48,264 bases of DNA, from the NCBI GenBank assembly GCA_945889645.1, contig CAMDCA010000009.1, positions 1 to 48,264 on the forward strand. The letters are read 5' to 3'. Source of the stretch: Rhizobium sp. Q54. Lineage in GTDB: Bacteria > Pseudomonadota > Alphaproteobacteria > UBA2966 > CAIVPW01. How positions within the stretch are numbered: the first letter of the stretch is position 1; every line of letters starts with the position of its first letter. The notes beneath the pieces are model-generated. The model was not told the origin of the DNA. It saw only the letters and a program-made list of their open reading frames with translations, and made no database searches. The position numbers and the translations under genes were made by a program. This document shows positions 8,006-15,581 of the stretch, piece by piece.

Positions 8006-9013
8006 CTACCTCACCTCGACCTGACGGTTGACGGTGAACACGGGCGTCCACGCGCCCCCGACCATCCGTTCGAGCACATAGACACCGCGATAGACGCCGG
8101 CCATCCACTGCGGATCGGTGCGGCGCAGGCCGGCGTAGACCATGCGGCTGGCCCAATGCTGGGTGCTGGGCTCGGTGGTCGAGTCGGCGATGACGCGGCC
8201 GTTGGGCGCCGTCACGGTGAGCCGCGAGCGGTCGCCGGTGCCGACGCCGAATGCCTCGACCCAGAACACCAGGTTCGCGGCGTCGCGGGCCAGCGTCGGC
8301 TCTTGATGCTGCCCAGCGAGAATCTCGGTCGTCAGCGGCTGCGCCGCTGCGAACCCTGCGTTGAGCAAACCGGCGCGCGTGTAGGCGAGCTTGGCTTGCG
8401 CCGTCACGCTCCACAGCGGGGCGCGCGGCGCACCGCATGCGGCTGCCGGCAGCGGGCCGACGAACGGATCGACGGCCACGTTGTTGAACCGCACCGTCAG
8501 ATGCACGTGCGGAAATTCTGCATTGCCGGACATGCCGACCAGACCGAGGACTTCGCCCGCGGCAACGTTCTGTCCGGTCCGCACCTGCACGCTGCCCATC
8601 CGCATGTGGCAGTACTGGGTGGTCCACCCGCCGTCGTGGTCAATCAGCACTCCGTTGCCGCACTCGATGCCCTGGACGGCCGCTTTGCCGGTCTCGCGCA
8701 CACTGACGTCGCGAACGCCATCGCGCGTGCCGGCGATCCGCCCCGCCGCCGCGGCCAGCACGGGAACGCCGCGCGCGACATACGTCATGTTGGGGACGCG
8801 GATGTCAGTGCCGTCATGGCCGTTGTAGGCGAGCAAGCCGCACGTGTAGTCGGCGGCGCCGGGGCCTGGGTCGTAATCGACGTAGTTCTGCACCACGCAA
8901 ACGATCCCCATCTCGCAGGAGATCGGCAGATCGAAGGCCGGCTGTGTCTGTGCCTCCGCCGTGCGCAGCGGCAAAAGCAGAACGGCAAGGAGGAGTAGGA
9001 ACCACGCGGGCAT
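8006..9013 (-). CDS. Secreted M23-family metallopeptidase
   Basis: 335 residues beginning with a clear signal peptide (MPAWFLLLLAVLLLPLRTAEA, cleavage after about residue 21). An M23 peptidase domain follows, with the zinc-binding HDGTD motif and a later HVHLTV motif (HxH). Such enzymes cut peptidoglycan cross-links or, in some homologues, bind without cutting. The residues needed for zinc are present, so activity is likely. The C-terminal third (about residues 210-335) is a separate beta-rich region I do not recognise. The start at 9013 was chosen because it opens the signal peptide; an upstream start at 9061 would overlap the divergent cupin gene. It converges with flhG, with 2 bases between them. 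Confidence 0.88.
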   Translation of the reverse strand: MPAWFLLLLAVLLLPLRTAEAQTQPAFDLPISCEMGIVCVVQNYVDYDPGPGAADYTCGLLAYNGHDGTDIRVPNMTYVARGVPVLAAAAGRIAGTRDGVRDVSVRETGKAAVQGIECGNGVLIDHDGGWTTQYCHMRMGSVQVRTGQNVAAGEVLGLVGMSGNAEFPHVHLTVRFNNVAVDPFVGPLPAAACGAPRAPLWSVTAQAKLAYTRAGLLNAGFAAAQPLTTEILAGQHQEPTLARDAANLVFWVEAFGVGTGDRSRLTVTAPNGRVIADSTTEPSTQHWASRMVYAGLRRTDPQWMAGVYRGVYVLERMVGGAWTPVFTVNRQVEVR

Positions 9014-9059
9014 CGCGGATCGAAGTTTAGTGGCTAAACTCGGGTGCGAAAGGTGATCC

Positions 9060-9563
9060 ATGCATCCGATCCTCAACATCGACGCCATCGAGTACCGTCC
9101 ATCCAACTCGCCGCCCGGCACCCGGCGGACATTCGACGCCAAGGTCGGCCTCATCGGGCCACACATCGGAGCACAGAAACTTGGCTACAACGTGACGGTG
9201 GTGCCGCCCGGGGCGCAAGCGTTCCCGTTTCGCGCCCATCGCGTCAACGAGGAGATGCTCTTCATCCTGGAAGGCTCCGGCGAGGTGCGGATCGGCAACG
9301 CGACCCATCCCATCCGCCAAAGCGACGTCATCGCCTGTCCGCCGGGCGGTTTCGAGGCGGCGCACCAGATCGTCAACACGTCCAACGCCGATCGGCGCTA
9401 CCTGGCCGTGTCGACCAAGATGTCGCCGGAAGTCGTGGAGTATCCGGACAGCGGCAAGTTCGGCGTCCTGGCCGAGTTTCCGGCCGGCGCTGACGGCAAG
9501 CCGCAGGGCCTGCGATTCATTTCCAAGCGCGATCTGGGCCTCGGCTACGTCGAAGGCGAGTGA
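9060..9563 (+). CDS. Cupin-domain protein
   Basis: 167 residues with one cupin barrel. Motif 1 is within FPFRAHRVNEEMLFILEGSGEVRIG (His, Glu, Glu as likely metal ligands) and motif 2 within DVIACPPGGFEAAHQIVNTS. Small cupins of this type bind a metal and may be sugar isomerases, dioxygenases or sensors, so no reaction can be assigned. It is read away from the M23 peptidase gene, with the promoter in the short space between them. Its stop shares a base with the start of the next gene (TGATG), so the two are probably translated together. Confidence 0.9.
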   Translation: MHPILNIDAIEYRPSNSPPGTRRTFDAKVGLIGPHIGAQKLGYNVTVVPPGAQAFPFRAHRVNEEMLFILEGSGEVRIGNATHPIRQSDVIACPPGGFEAAHQIVNTSNADRRYLAVSTKMSPEVVEYPDSGKFGVLAEFPAGADGKPQGLRFISKRDLGLGYVEGE

Positions 9564-10036
9564 TGCTGCGGAGCATCGCGATCACGCTGTGCCTGACGGC
9601 GGGAGCCGCACAGGGGCAGACTCTCGACGTGCTGCAGGAGGTCGGCAACCTGCTGTTCTCGGGCAAGCCGAACCTGGCCGATGTCCTGCCGATCGGCCGC
9701 GTCTCGATTTCCGACTCGGCCCAGTGTGTGGTGGCGCTGGTAGAGATCGACGGCGGCGCCGTGTGGTTCTTTCTCAACAACGTCACTGTCGCCGCGATCG
9801 AATACAAGGCCGCGACCTTCGGCCTGGAACGCGGCACGCTGCTCACGCTGCAAGGTGCCCCCTATGTTCTGGAGAACCGGCTCGGAGGGCCGTTCGCCCA
9901 CCAGTTCGGCTACTACACGGGCCTCAACGAAGGCCTGTACGACAAGGTCGTGTTCCCGGTGCTGTTGGTGACGCCGGAGCGCATGAAAGACGCGATGGAC
10001 CGTCTCTACGCCGGGCGTTGCGCCGGCAAGAAGTAG
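9563..10036 (+). CDS. Secreted protein of unknown function
   Basis: 157 residues with a short N-terminal signal peptide (MLRSIAITLCLTAGAAQG, cleavage after about residue 18). The mature part is about 140 residues with two cysteines (in SAQCVVALVE and AGRCAGKK), which could form a disulfide in the periplasm. I do not recognise the family. It starts within the stop codon of the cupin gene, so it is almost certainly coexpressed with it, and it converges with the VOC gene. The ATG at 9563 was preferred to a GTG just before it. Confidence 0.8.
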   Translation: MLRSIAITLCLTAGAAQGQTLDVLQEVGNLLFSGKPNLADVLPIGRVSISDSAQCVVALVEIDGGAVWFFLNNVTVAAIEYKAATFGLERGTLLTLQGAPYVLENRLGGPFAHQFGYYTGLNEGLYDKVVFPVLLVTPERMKDAMDRLYAGRCAGKK

Positions 10037-10037
10037 C

Positions 10038-10427
10038 TTAGGCCGGCAGTGCGTAGCCCTTGGGCGCCTCGTGCATGAGCGCCAGGGGATGGCCGTCCGG
10101 ATCCTGGAAGAACGCCATCCACAGGTCGTGGTCTTCCATCGGCGCGATGCGGTGCGGCGGATGCGTGAACGTGACGCCGCGTGCGGTGAGCTCCTTCACC
10201 GCCAGTGCAATGTCGGTGCAGCGAAAATAGAGAACGGACGCCTTGGCGACGTCTTCCGGCTTCGCCTTCTCGACCAGCAGGCGCACGCCGGCGCAGTCGA
10301 AGAAGCACAGGTCGCCGAAGCGGAACAGCTTGCGGAAACCAAGCGTGGTGGCGAAGAACGCCTCGGCACGATCGATGTCGGCGACCGGCAGCGCGATCTG
10401 GCCGATGTGGTTGAGGTTCAGGTTCAC
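10038..10427 (-). CDS. VOC-family (glyoxalase/bleomycin-resistance fold) protein
   Basis: 129 residues forming a single VOC module of paired beta-alpha-beta-beta-beta units. HIGQIALPVADIDRAEAFFATTLGF is the typical opening with the first metal-ligand His, and MAFFQDPDGHPLALMHE is the typical close with a second ligand region. The family includes glyoxalase I, dioxygenases and drug-binding proteins. The substrate cannot be assigned. The gene stands alone, converging with the secreted-protein gene and lying 31 bases downstream of fliJ. Confidence 0.9.
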   Translation of the reverse strand: MNLNLNHIGQIALPVADIDRAEAFFATTLGFRKLFRFGDLCFFDCAGVRLLVEKAKPEDVAKASVLYFRCTDIALAVKELTARGVTFTHPPHRIAPMEDHDLWMAFFQDPDGHPLALMHEAPKGYALPA

Positions 10428-10458
10428 CGCGGTAGTGTAGCCGCGCTCGCGGCCGCGG

Positions 10459-10878
10459 TCAGCCCTGGCTGCGCTTCAGCCGGTTCTGGGTGAGGGCGAT
10501 CTCATCCATTTCCAGGGTCTCGACGCGGGCCGCCTCGGCGTTCCTGCGCACCTGGTTGCGCTCCTCGGCGATCTCGTACTTGCGCATCTCACGCCACGCG
10601 GCGTTGACCTCGTCGCGCGCCAACTCCATGCGCCTCTCGACCTCCGCCATCGAACGCCTGAGGTTCTCCCGGCGTTGGATGACTGCCTTGGCGTAGCCGG
10701 AATAGGTCCAGCCGGTCTCCATTGTCTTGGCAGTCTGCTGCTCACGGCCGAGTTCGGCCTCGAGTTCCGTCGCCTGGCGGGCGAGGTCCGCGCGCAGGCC
10801 CTGCAAGGCGGCCAACGCGCGGCGTTTCTCCTCGAGTCGCCACTTGTAGAGACGGATCAGGGACTCAAGAGTCTTCAT
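10459..10878 (-). CDS. fliJ: Flagellar export protein FliJ
   Basis: A 139-residue, almost wholly helical and highly charged protein with heptad-like spacing throughout, as in the antiparallel coiled coil of FliJ. In the flagellar export machine FliJ sits in the centre of the FliI hexamer and helps transfer chaperones and couple the proton motive force through FlhA. Sequence identity is low across the family, so the call leans on its position directly after fliI, with a 4-base ATGA overlap, and on its length. Confidence 0.85.
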   Translation of the reverse strand: MKTLESLIRLYKWRLEEKRRALAALQGLRADLARQATELEAELGREQQTAKTMETGWTYSGYAKAVIQRRENLRRSMAEVERRMELARDEVNAAWREMRKYEIAEERNQVRRNAEAARVETLEMDEIALTQNRLKRSQG

Positions 10879-12215
10879 TTCTTAGCCGGTGCCGCCGGTG
10901 CCTTGACCGGGCCGAGTAGCTTGGCGAGCGCGGCATAGCCGGCCGCCAACTCGGCACGCTCGGCCTTCCCTTGGCCAAGGAACTTCTCGAGTCCGTCGCG
11001 GTGCTTGATCGCTTCGTCGATGGCGGGATCCGAGCCGGCGCGATAGGCGCCGAGGCGAATCATGTCGGCCATTTCCTCATAGGTCGCGACGAGGCCACGC
11101 GCGCGCGCCACCACGTCGTTCTCTTCCTTGGTGTTGCAATCGGGCATCGAGCGCGAGATAGAGCGAAGAATGTTGATCGGCGGATAGCGGCCGCGCTCGG
11201 CGATCGAACGATCAAGCACGATGTGCCCGTCGAGAATACCGCGCACTGCGTCGGCGACCGGTTCGTTGTGGTCATCGCCTTCGACCAGCACGGTGAACAA
11301 CCCGGTGATGGTGCCTTCGTTGGTCCCGGTGCCGGCGCGCTCCAGCAGGCGCGGCAACTCGTAGAACACCGTCGGCGTGTAGCCTTTGCTGGCCGGCGGC
11401 TCGCCGCCCGACAATCCGATCTCACGCTGGGCCATAGCGAAGCGCGTGATCGAATCGATCATGCACAGCACGTTCTTGCCCTGGTCGCGGAAGTATTCGG
11501 CGATGGCGAGGGTCATGTACGCCGCCTGGCGCCGCATCAGGGCCGACTCGTCCCCGGTGGCGACGACGATGACGCTGCGCTTCAGGCCTTCGGGCCCAAG
11601 GTAGTCCTCGATGAATTCCTTCACCTCGCGGCCGCGCTCACCCACCAGACCAATCACCGAGACGTCGCACGCGGCGTACTTGGCCATCATCGACAGCAGC
11701 ACCGACTTGCCGATGCCGGAGCCGGCGAAGATGCCCATGCGCTGGCCGAGGCACACCGTGGTGAACGTATTGATGGAGCGCACGCCAAGATCGATCTTGG
11801 CGCCAAGGCGGCGGCGCTTGGCCGCTACCGGCGCCGAGGCGCGCAGCGCGAATCCTTTGGGGCCTTGCGGCAACGGCGCGCCGCCATCGATCGGCTGGCC
11901 GAGCGCATCGACGATGCGGCCGAGCCACGTGCCGTGCGGATAGACCGCAGCGTCCTGATCCGCGACCACCGTCTTGGCGCCGAGGCCAATACCGTCGAGC
12001 GAGCTGAACGGCATCACGAGTGCGTGGCCGTCGCGGAAACCGACGACTTCGCCTGCCACGACACGATTGTGACGAGCTGACACGCCGACGCGCGTTCCAA
12101 TGCTGACGGAGCCGAACAAGCCGCCGACCTGAACGAGGAGGCCTTGGATGCCCGCAACCCGGCCGAACGTGCGGTGTTCGGGCAGGCGATCGAGCTCGGA
12201 GATGAGGCTTTCCAT
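10875..12215 (-). CDS. fliI: Flagellum-specific ATP synthase FliI
   Basis: 446 residues. Walker A is AGSGIGKS (residues 164-171), and the Walker B strand is VLCMIDSITRFAMAQREI, typical of FliI and type III secretion ATPases. GEPPASKGYTPTVF and the LVEGDDHNEPVADAVRGILDGH loop separate it from F1 beta subunits. It powers chaperone-substrate release at the flagellar export gate. It is read away from ctrA, and the intergenic region contains a perfect CtrA box, which fits CtrA control of early flagellar genes in other Alphaproteobacteria. No other flagellar structural genes are in the window. Confidence 0.96.
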   Translation of the reverse strand: MESLISELDRLPEHRTFGRVAGIQGLLVQVGGLFGSVSIGTRVGVSARHNRVVAGEVVGFRDGHALVMPFSSLDGIGLGAKTVVADQDAAVYPHGTWLGRIVDALGQPIDGGAPLPQGPKGFALRASAPVAAKRRRLGAKIDLGVRSINTFTTVCLGQRMGIFAGSGIGKSVLLSMMAKYAACDVSVIGLVGERGREVKEFIEDYLGPEGLKRSVIVVATGDESALMRRQAAYMTLAIAEYFRDQGKNVLCMIDSITRFAMAQREIGLSGGEPPASKGYTPTVFYELPRLLERAGTGTNEGTITGLFTVLVEGDDHNEPVADAVRGILDGHIVLDRSIAERGRYPPINILRSISRSMPDCNTKEENDVVARARGLVATYEEMADMIRLGAYRAGSDPAIDEAIKHRDGLEKFLGQGKAERAELAAGYAALAKLLGPVKAPAAPAKK

Positions 12216-12262
12216 TGCCTGGCGACCCTTTGCGAGTTGTTCTCCAACCTCGCGCGTCAGCC

Positions 12263-12283
12263 TTAACGGGCAGTTAAAGACTC
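12263..12283. promoter_or_regulatory. CtrA box (TTAA-N7-TTAA) next to a GANTC site
   Basis: TTAA at 12263-12266 and TTAA at 12274-12277 are separated by exactly seven bases, matching the CtrA consensus first defined in Caulobacter. GACTC at 12279-12283, two bases on, is a CcrM-type GANTC site. TTAA is rare in DNA of this composition. The site is 48 bases upstream of fliI and 170 bases upstream of ctrA, so it could serve either or both. CtrA autoregulation with GANTC methylation is known for Caulobacter ctrA; applying it here is inference. Confidence 0.75.
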
Positions 12284-12299
12284 TGCCTCTAACCTTAGT

Positions 12300-12393
12300 G
12301 GTACTTCAGAGAGTACCTCTTTGGAGGAAATGGCCTACCCCATGGTGCAAGGGGAAATCCCTATGGTATGGTGCCATTAACGATGATTAATGG
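12300..12393 (+). promoter_or_regulatory. ctrA upstream region with two exact inverted repeats
   Basis: GGTACT (12300-12305) and AGTACC (12312-12317) flank six bases. CCATTAA (12374-12380) and TTAATGG (12387-12393) flank six bases, ending 53 bases before the ctrA ATG. The region is richer in A+T than its surroundings. The second repeat carries two inverted TTAA cores spaced like half-sites but at six bases, so it is not a standard CtrA box. These may be operator sites or RNA hairpins in the ctrA leader; I cannot tell which. Confidence 0.45.
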
Positions 12394-12446
12394 CCCGCCC
12401 CCGGGGGAACCAAGCGGTGGGGGCGGTCGCAACGGAGGGGATGCCG

Positions 12447-13148
12447 ATGCGCGTGCTGCTCGTTGAAGATGATCCGGTTACCGCCCGCAGCGTCGAGAAG
12501 ATGCTGACCGGCGAAGGATTCAACGTCTACACGACGGACCTTGACGAAGAAGGTCTCGATCTCGGCAAGCTCTACGACTACGACATCATCGTGCTCGACC
12601 TGAACCTCCCCGACATGCATGGGTACGAGGTTCTCAAGCGCTTGCGGAACTCCAAGGTCCGCACACCGATCCTGATTCTCTCTGGCGACTCCGAGCCCGA
12701 CGACAAGGTTAAGGGCCTGGTCTTTGGCGCCGACGACTACCTGACGAAGCCGTTCAACAAGGCCGAACTGGTTGCGCGCCTGCACGCCATCGTGCGCCGC
12801 TCCAAGGGTCACGCCGAGTCGGTGATCAGTATCGGCAAGCTGCAGGTCAATCTCGACGCGCACACGGTCGAAGCCGCCGGCATCCCGGTGCACTTGACCG
12901 GCAAGGAATACAGCGTGCTCGAACTGCTCGCGCTGCGCAAAGGCACGACGCTGACCAAGGAGATGTTCCTCAATCATCTCTACGGCGGCATGGACGAGCC
13001 AGAGCTCAAGATCATCGACGTGTTCGTGTGCAAGCTGCGCAAGAAGCTCGCCTCGGCGACCGGCGGCGACCACTACATCGAGACGGTGTGGGGCCGCGGC
13101 TACGTACTGCGCGATCCCGCCGGCCAAGCCGCAATCCACGCCGCCTGA
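12447..13148 (+). CDS. ctrA: Cell-cycle master response regulator CtrA
   Basis: 233 residues: receiver domain (about 1-118) with the acidic pair at the N-terminus, phospho-acceptor Asp51 ([11 protein letters not shown]) and Lys101 (DDYLTKPF), then an OmpR-type winged-helix domain (about 125-220). [18 protein letters not shown] and [20 protein letters not shown] are characteristic of CtrA. The C-terminus ends in Ala-Ala, the residues recognised for ClpXP proteolysis of CtrA in Caulobacter. The ATG at 12447 lies 6 bases after GGAGGGG; the ATG at 12441 touches that sequence and is less likely. It is transcribed away from fliI and lies 215 bases from convergent chpT, its probable phosphodonor. 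Confidence 0.97.
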   Translation: MRVLLVEDDPVTARSVEKMLTGEGFNVYTTDLDEEGLDLGKLYDYDIIVLDLNLPDMHGYEVLKRLRNSKVRTPILILSGDSEPDDKVKGLVFGADDYLTKPFNKAELVARLHAIVRRSKGHAESVISIGKLQVNLDAHTVEAAGIPVHLTGKEYSVLELLALRKGTTLTKEMFLNHLYGGMDEPELKIIDVFVCKLRKKLASATGGDHYIETVWGRGYVLRDPAGQAAIHAA

Positions 13149-13150
13149 AC

Positions 13151-13363
13151 ATGAGTCCTAGACGCCACCGACCGCATGCACACCATGCGGCCGCACGCAC
13201 GCGCTTAGGCGAACGCGCTCGTACCCGCCGTGGTCCGCGCGTCGTGCGCCCGACCTATGCCGGCATCCAGCGCCACGGCGGTGTCGGCGAACGCGGCTTG
13301 CTGCACTTCGGCGAAGGACGCAACGCCGGCGACTTCACGTCGCCGGAGTTCCCGCGCCACTAG
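13151..13363 (+). CDS. Possible small basic protein downstream of ctrA
   Basis: A 70-codon frame starting MSPRRHRPHAHHAAA, two bases after the ctrA stop, and ending just before the chpT stop on the other strand. The first half is very rich in Arg and His; the second half (RGLLHFGEGRNAGDFTSPE) looks more like a folded protein. There is no Shine-Dalgarno sequence, and the last codons contain a strong hairpin. I do not recognise it. It may be a real cotranscribed small protein or only an open frame in G+C-rich spacer DNA. Confidence 0.3.
   Translation: MSPRRHRPHAHHAAARTRLGERARTRRGPRVVRPTYAGIQRHGGVGERGLLHFGEGRNAGDFTSPEFPRH
13326..13346. terminator. Hairpin between convergent ctrA and chpT
   Basis: CCGGCGAC (13326-13333) and GTCGCCGG (13339-13346) make a perfect 8-bp stem with a five-base TTCAC loop, placed between the 3' ends of two convergent genes. 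There is no T-run, so it may act as a transcript-end stabiliser or a weak two-way terminator. Confidence 0.45.
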
Positions 13364-13984
13364 TCAGTTCGGCGCGACGACCACCGACAGCGTAAGCGTG
13401 TCCGGCGCCGTCTCAACCGACACCACCGACCCCACCGACCGCGCCAGCGCCCCGGCGTAATACGGCTGCACCAAGCGCGCATTGAGGGCCGCATCGGCCC
13501 CCGCGATGGCGGCCTTGCGTTCGTCCGCCATGGTCGCGCCGGTCCCGGTCGCCGTGATCTTGAGCGTCAATTCGTCGAGCCCGACCAAGACCGTGCCGCC
13601 GCGCGGCAACGCCTCGGAGGCGACGAGCACCAGGTTGAGCGCCAGCTTAACGACCGGTTGGGGCGCGTCGCGCGCCGCGGTCACCGGCCAGTCGATCCTC
13701 ACCTTGCGGCCGTCAAAGTAGGCGAGCGTCTTGTCCCGCGCTTCACCCAGCGGCTGGCGCACGCCGAGACCCCCGGCGGCGCCGAAGGCAAGGCGGAAGA
13801 ACTCCAGCCGCCGCACGGTTTCGCGGGCCGAGAACTCCAAGAGTTCGAGAGCGCCGGAATCGACTCTCTTGGACTCCTCGCGCAGCATTTCGATGCCGTT
13901 GCCGACCGCTCCGGCCGAGGCGGCAAGGTCGTGCATCAACCGCGACACAAGCAGGGATGCGAGCGAGAGCTCGTCGTGAGACAT
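13364..13984 (-). CDS. chpT: ChpT-type histidine phosphotransferase
   Basis: 206 residues. The N-terminal helical part resembles a histidine-kinase dimerisation domain with the phospho-acceptor His18 in SRLMHDLAASAGAVGNGIEML. The C-terminal part is a degenerate ATPase-like fold without the nucleotide-binding motifs, as in Caulobacter ChpT (HPTransfase family). ChpT carries phosphate from the hybrid kinase CckA to CtrA and CpdR. Here it converges with ctrA, so the phosphotransferase and its target regulator are neighbours. It is followed upstream by the ModE-like regulator, 12 bases away on the same strand. Confidence 0.93.
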   Translation of the reverse strand: MSHDELSLASLLVSRLMHDLAASAGAVGNGIEMLREESKRVDSGALELLEFSARETVRRLEFFRLAFGAAGGLGVRQPLGEARDKTLAYFDGRKVRIDWPVTAARDAPQPVVKLALNLVLVASEALPRGGTVLVGLDELTLKITATGTGATMADERKAAIAGADAALNARLVQPYYAGALARSVGSVVSVETAPDTLTLSVVVAPN

Positions 13985-13996
13985 ATGCGCGGGTTT

Positions 13997-14416
13997 CTAG
14001 CGCGACTTGCGCGGCGCGAGTAGCTCGCCGAGAGCGGCCAGCTCGCTATCGACCACCGCGCGGACCTTCTCCTCGATCGAGCGGTAGCGCTGCAACGCGA
14101 TCTCGCCCAGACCGGTGAGGTGTGCTCCTCCGCCGCCCTTGCCGCCCGTGCTGGTTTCGACCAGCGGGCTGCGGAACAGGTGGTTGACCTCATCGATCAG
14201 CACCCAAGCGCGGCGATAAGACATGCCGGCGTCGCGCGCCGCGGCCGAGATCGACCCGGTGCGGCCGATCGCCTCCAAAAGCTTCACTTTTCCGGGACCC
14301 AGGGGGTACGACCCGCCGTAGAGGACGCGCACCTGCGGGGCCTCCACGACCTTGGGCCGCGGCGGCCGGTTTGCCTTGGTGGCTGACTTAGCGGCACTGG
14401 GATTGGCGGCAGCCAT
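13997..14416 (-). CDS. ModE-type winged-helix regulator without molybdate-binding domain
   Basis: 139 residues. After a basic, Ala/Lys-rich lead of about 40 residues comes a LysR/ModE-type winged helix: [40 protein letters not shown], then a wing with [14 protein letters not shown]. This matches the DNA-binding domain of ModE, the molybdate-responsive repressor. The C-terminal tandem Mop/TOBE molybdate-binding domains are absent, as in many short ModE-like proteins, so direct molybdate sensing is doubtful. It is transcribed away from moaA, a molybdopterin gene, so control of moaA is plausible but inferred. Confidence 0.9.
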   Translation of the reverse strand: MAAANPSAAKSATKANRPPRPKVVEAPQVRVLYGGSYPLGPGKVKLLEAIGRTGSISAAARDAGMSYRRAWVLIDEVNHLFRSPLVETSTGGKGGGGAHLTGLGEIALQRYRSIEEKVRAVVDSELAALGELLAPRKSR

Positions 14417-14526
14417 GGCTGGACGAACGGATTGGTGGGTGGAGGCCGGATAGCCTATATTCTTGCAACTATAGCGGCGTGGGGCCTCGGGCGCGAGGCG
14501 GCCCCCGACCGCATGCCGGAGGAAGC

Positions 14527-15570
14527 ATGGACGGCTGCGAGACGATTGGCAAAGACCGGGGCGCTGAGGGCACCAAGCTGGTTGATCCCTTTGGCCGCAC
14601 GGTCAAGTACCTGCGCGTGTCGGTGACCGACCGGTGCGACTTCCGTTGCCAATACTGCATGTCGGAGGAAATGACCTTCCTGCCGAAGTCGGAGGTCCTC
14701 TCGCTCGAGGAACTTGACCGCGTGTGCGCGGCGTTCGTCCGTAAAGGCGTCGAGAAAATCCGCCTCACCGGCGGCGAGCCGCTGGTGCGCAAAGACATCA
14801 TGGTCCTGGTTAATCGCCTGGGCCGGCACCTCAAGACGGGCGCGCTCAAGGAACTCACCGTCACCACCAACGGCAGCCAGTTGACCAAGCTGGCGCCCGG
14901 ACTTGCTGCCGCCGGTATCCGCCGCATCAACGTGTCGGTCGACTCGCTGAAAGAAGATCGCTTCCGCGAGATCACGCGGCGCGGCGACCTCAACCAGGTG
15001 CTCGCCGGCATCAAGGCCGCGCGCGACGCCGGCATGCAGGTGAAGATCAACGCCGTGGCGCTCAAGGGCGTCAACGACGACGAATACGACGACATGATCC
15101 GCTGGTGCGCCGAGACGCAGACGGACATGACGCTGATCGAGACCATGCCGATGGGCGAGGTCGATCACGACCGCACCGACCACTACCTGCCGCTTAGCCT
15201 GGTGCGCGCGCGCCTGTCCGAGAAGTGGACGCTGGAGGACCTCGACTACAACTCCGGCGGCCCGGCGCGCTACGTGCGGGTCAAGGAGACCGGTCGCAAG
15301 ATCGGCTTCATCACGCCGCTCAGCCATAACTTCTGCGAGTCGTGCAACCGCGTGCGCCTGACCTGCACCGGCACCCTCTACATGTGCCTGGGCCAGAACG
15401 ACGCCGCCGACCTGCGCTTCCCGATGCGGGTGGAAAAGGACTCGGACGAGCTCCTGGAAGCCGCCATCGACGAAGCCATCGGCCGCAAGCCCAAGGGCCA
15501 CGACTTCATCATCGACCGCCGCCACAAGGGCCCCGCCGTCTCCCGCCACATGAGCGTTACCGGCGGCTGA
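14527..15570 (+). CDS. moaA: GTP 3',8-cyclase MoaA (molybdenum cofactor synthesis)
   Basis: 347 residues. A radical-SAM enzyme that starts molybdenum cofactor synthesis from GTP, together with MoaC. The N-terminal cluster motif is CDFRCQYC (CxxxCxxC), and the second cluster is held by CESCNRVRL plus a later Cys in LYMCLG. LTGGEPL is the SAM-binding GGE motif. The protein ends in Gly-Gly, which MoaA proteins need. The ATG at 14527 follows GGAGGA by three bases; an earlier in-frame start at 14479 has no such site and lies before homology begins. It is divergent from the ModE-like gene. No other moa or mob gene is in the window. Confidence 0.96.
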   Translation: MDGCETIGKDRGAEGTKLVDPFGRTVKYLRVSVTDRCDFRCQYCMSEEMTFLPKSEVLSLEELDRVCAAFVRKGVEKIRLTGGEPLVRKDIMVLVNRLGRHLKTGALKELTVTTNGSQLTKLAPGLAAAGIRRINVSVDSLKEDRFREITRRGDLNQVLAGIKAARDAGMQVKINAVALKGVNDDEYDDMIRWCAETQTDMTLIETMPMGEVDHDRTDHYLPLSLVRARLSEKWTLEDLDYNSGGPARYVRVKETGRKIGFITPLSHNFCESCNRVRLTCTGTLYMCLGQNDAADLRFPMRVEKDSDELLEAAIDEAIGRKPKGHDFIIDRRHKGPAVSRHMSVTGG

Positions 15571-15581
15571 GTGGGTGCGCC

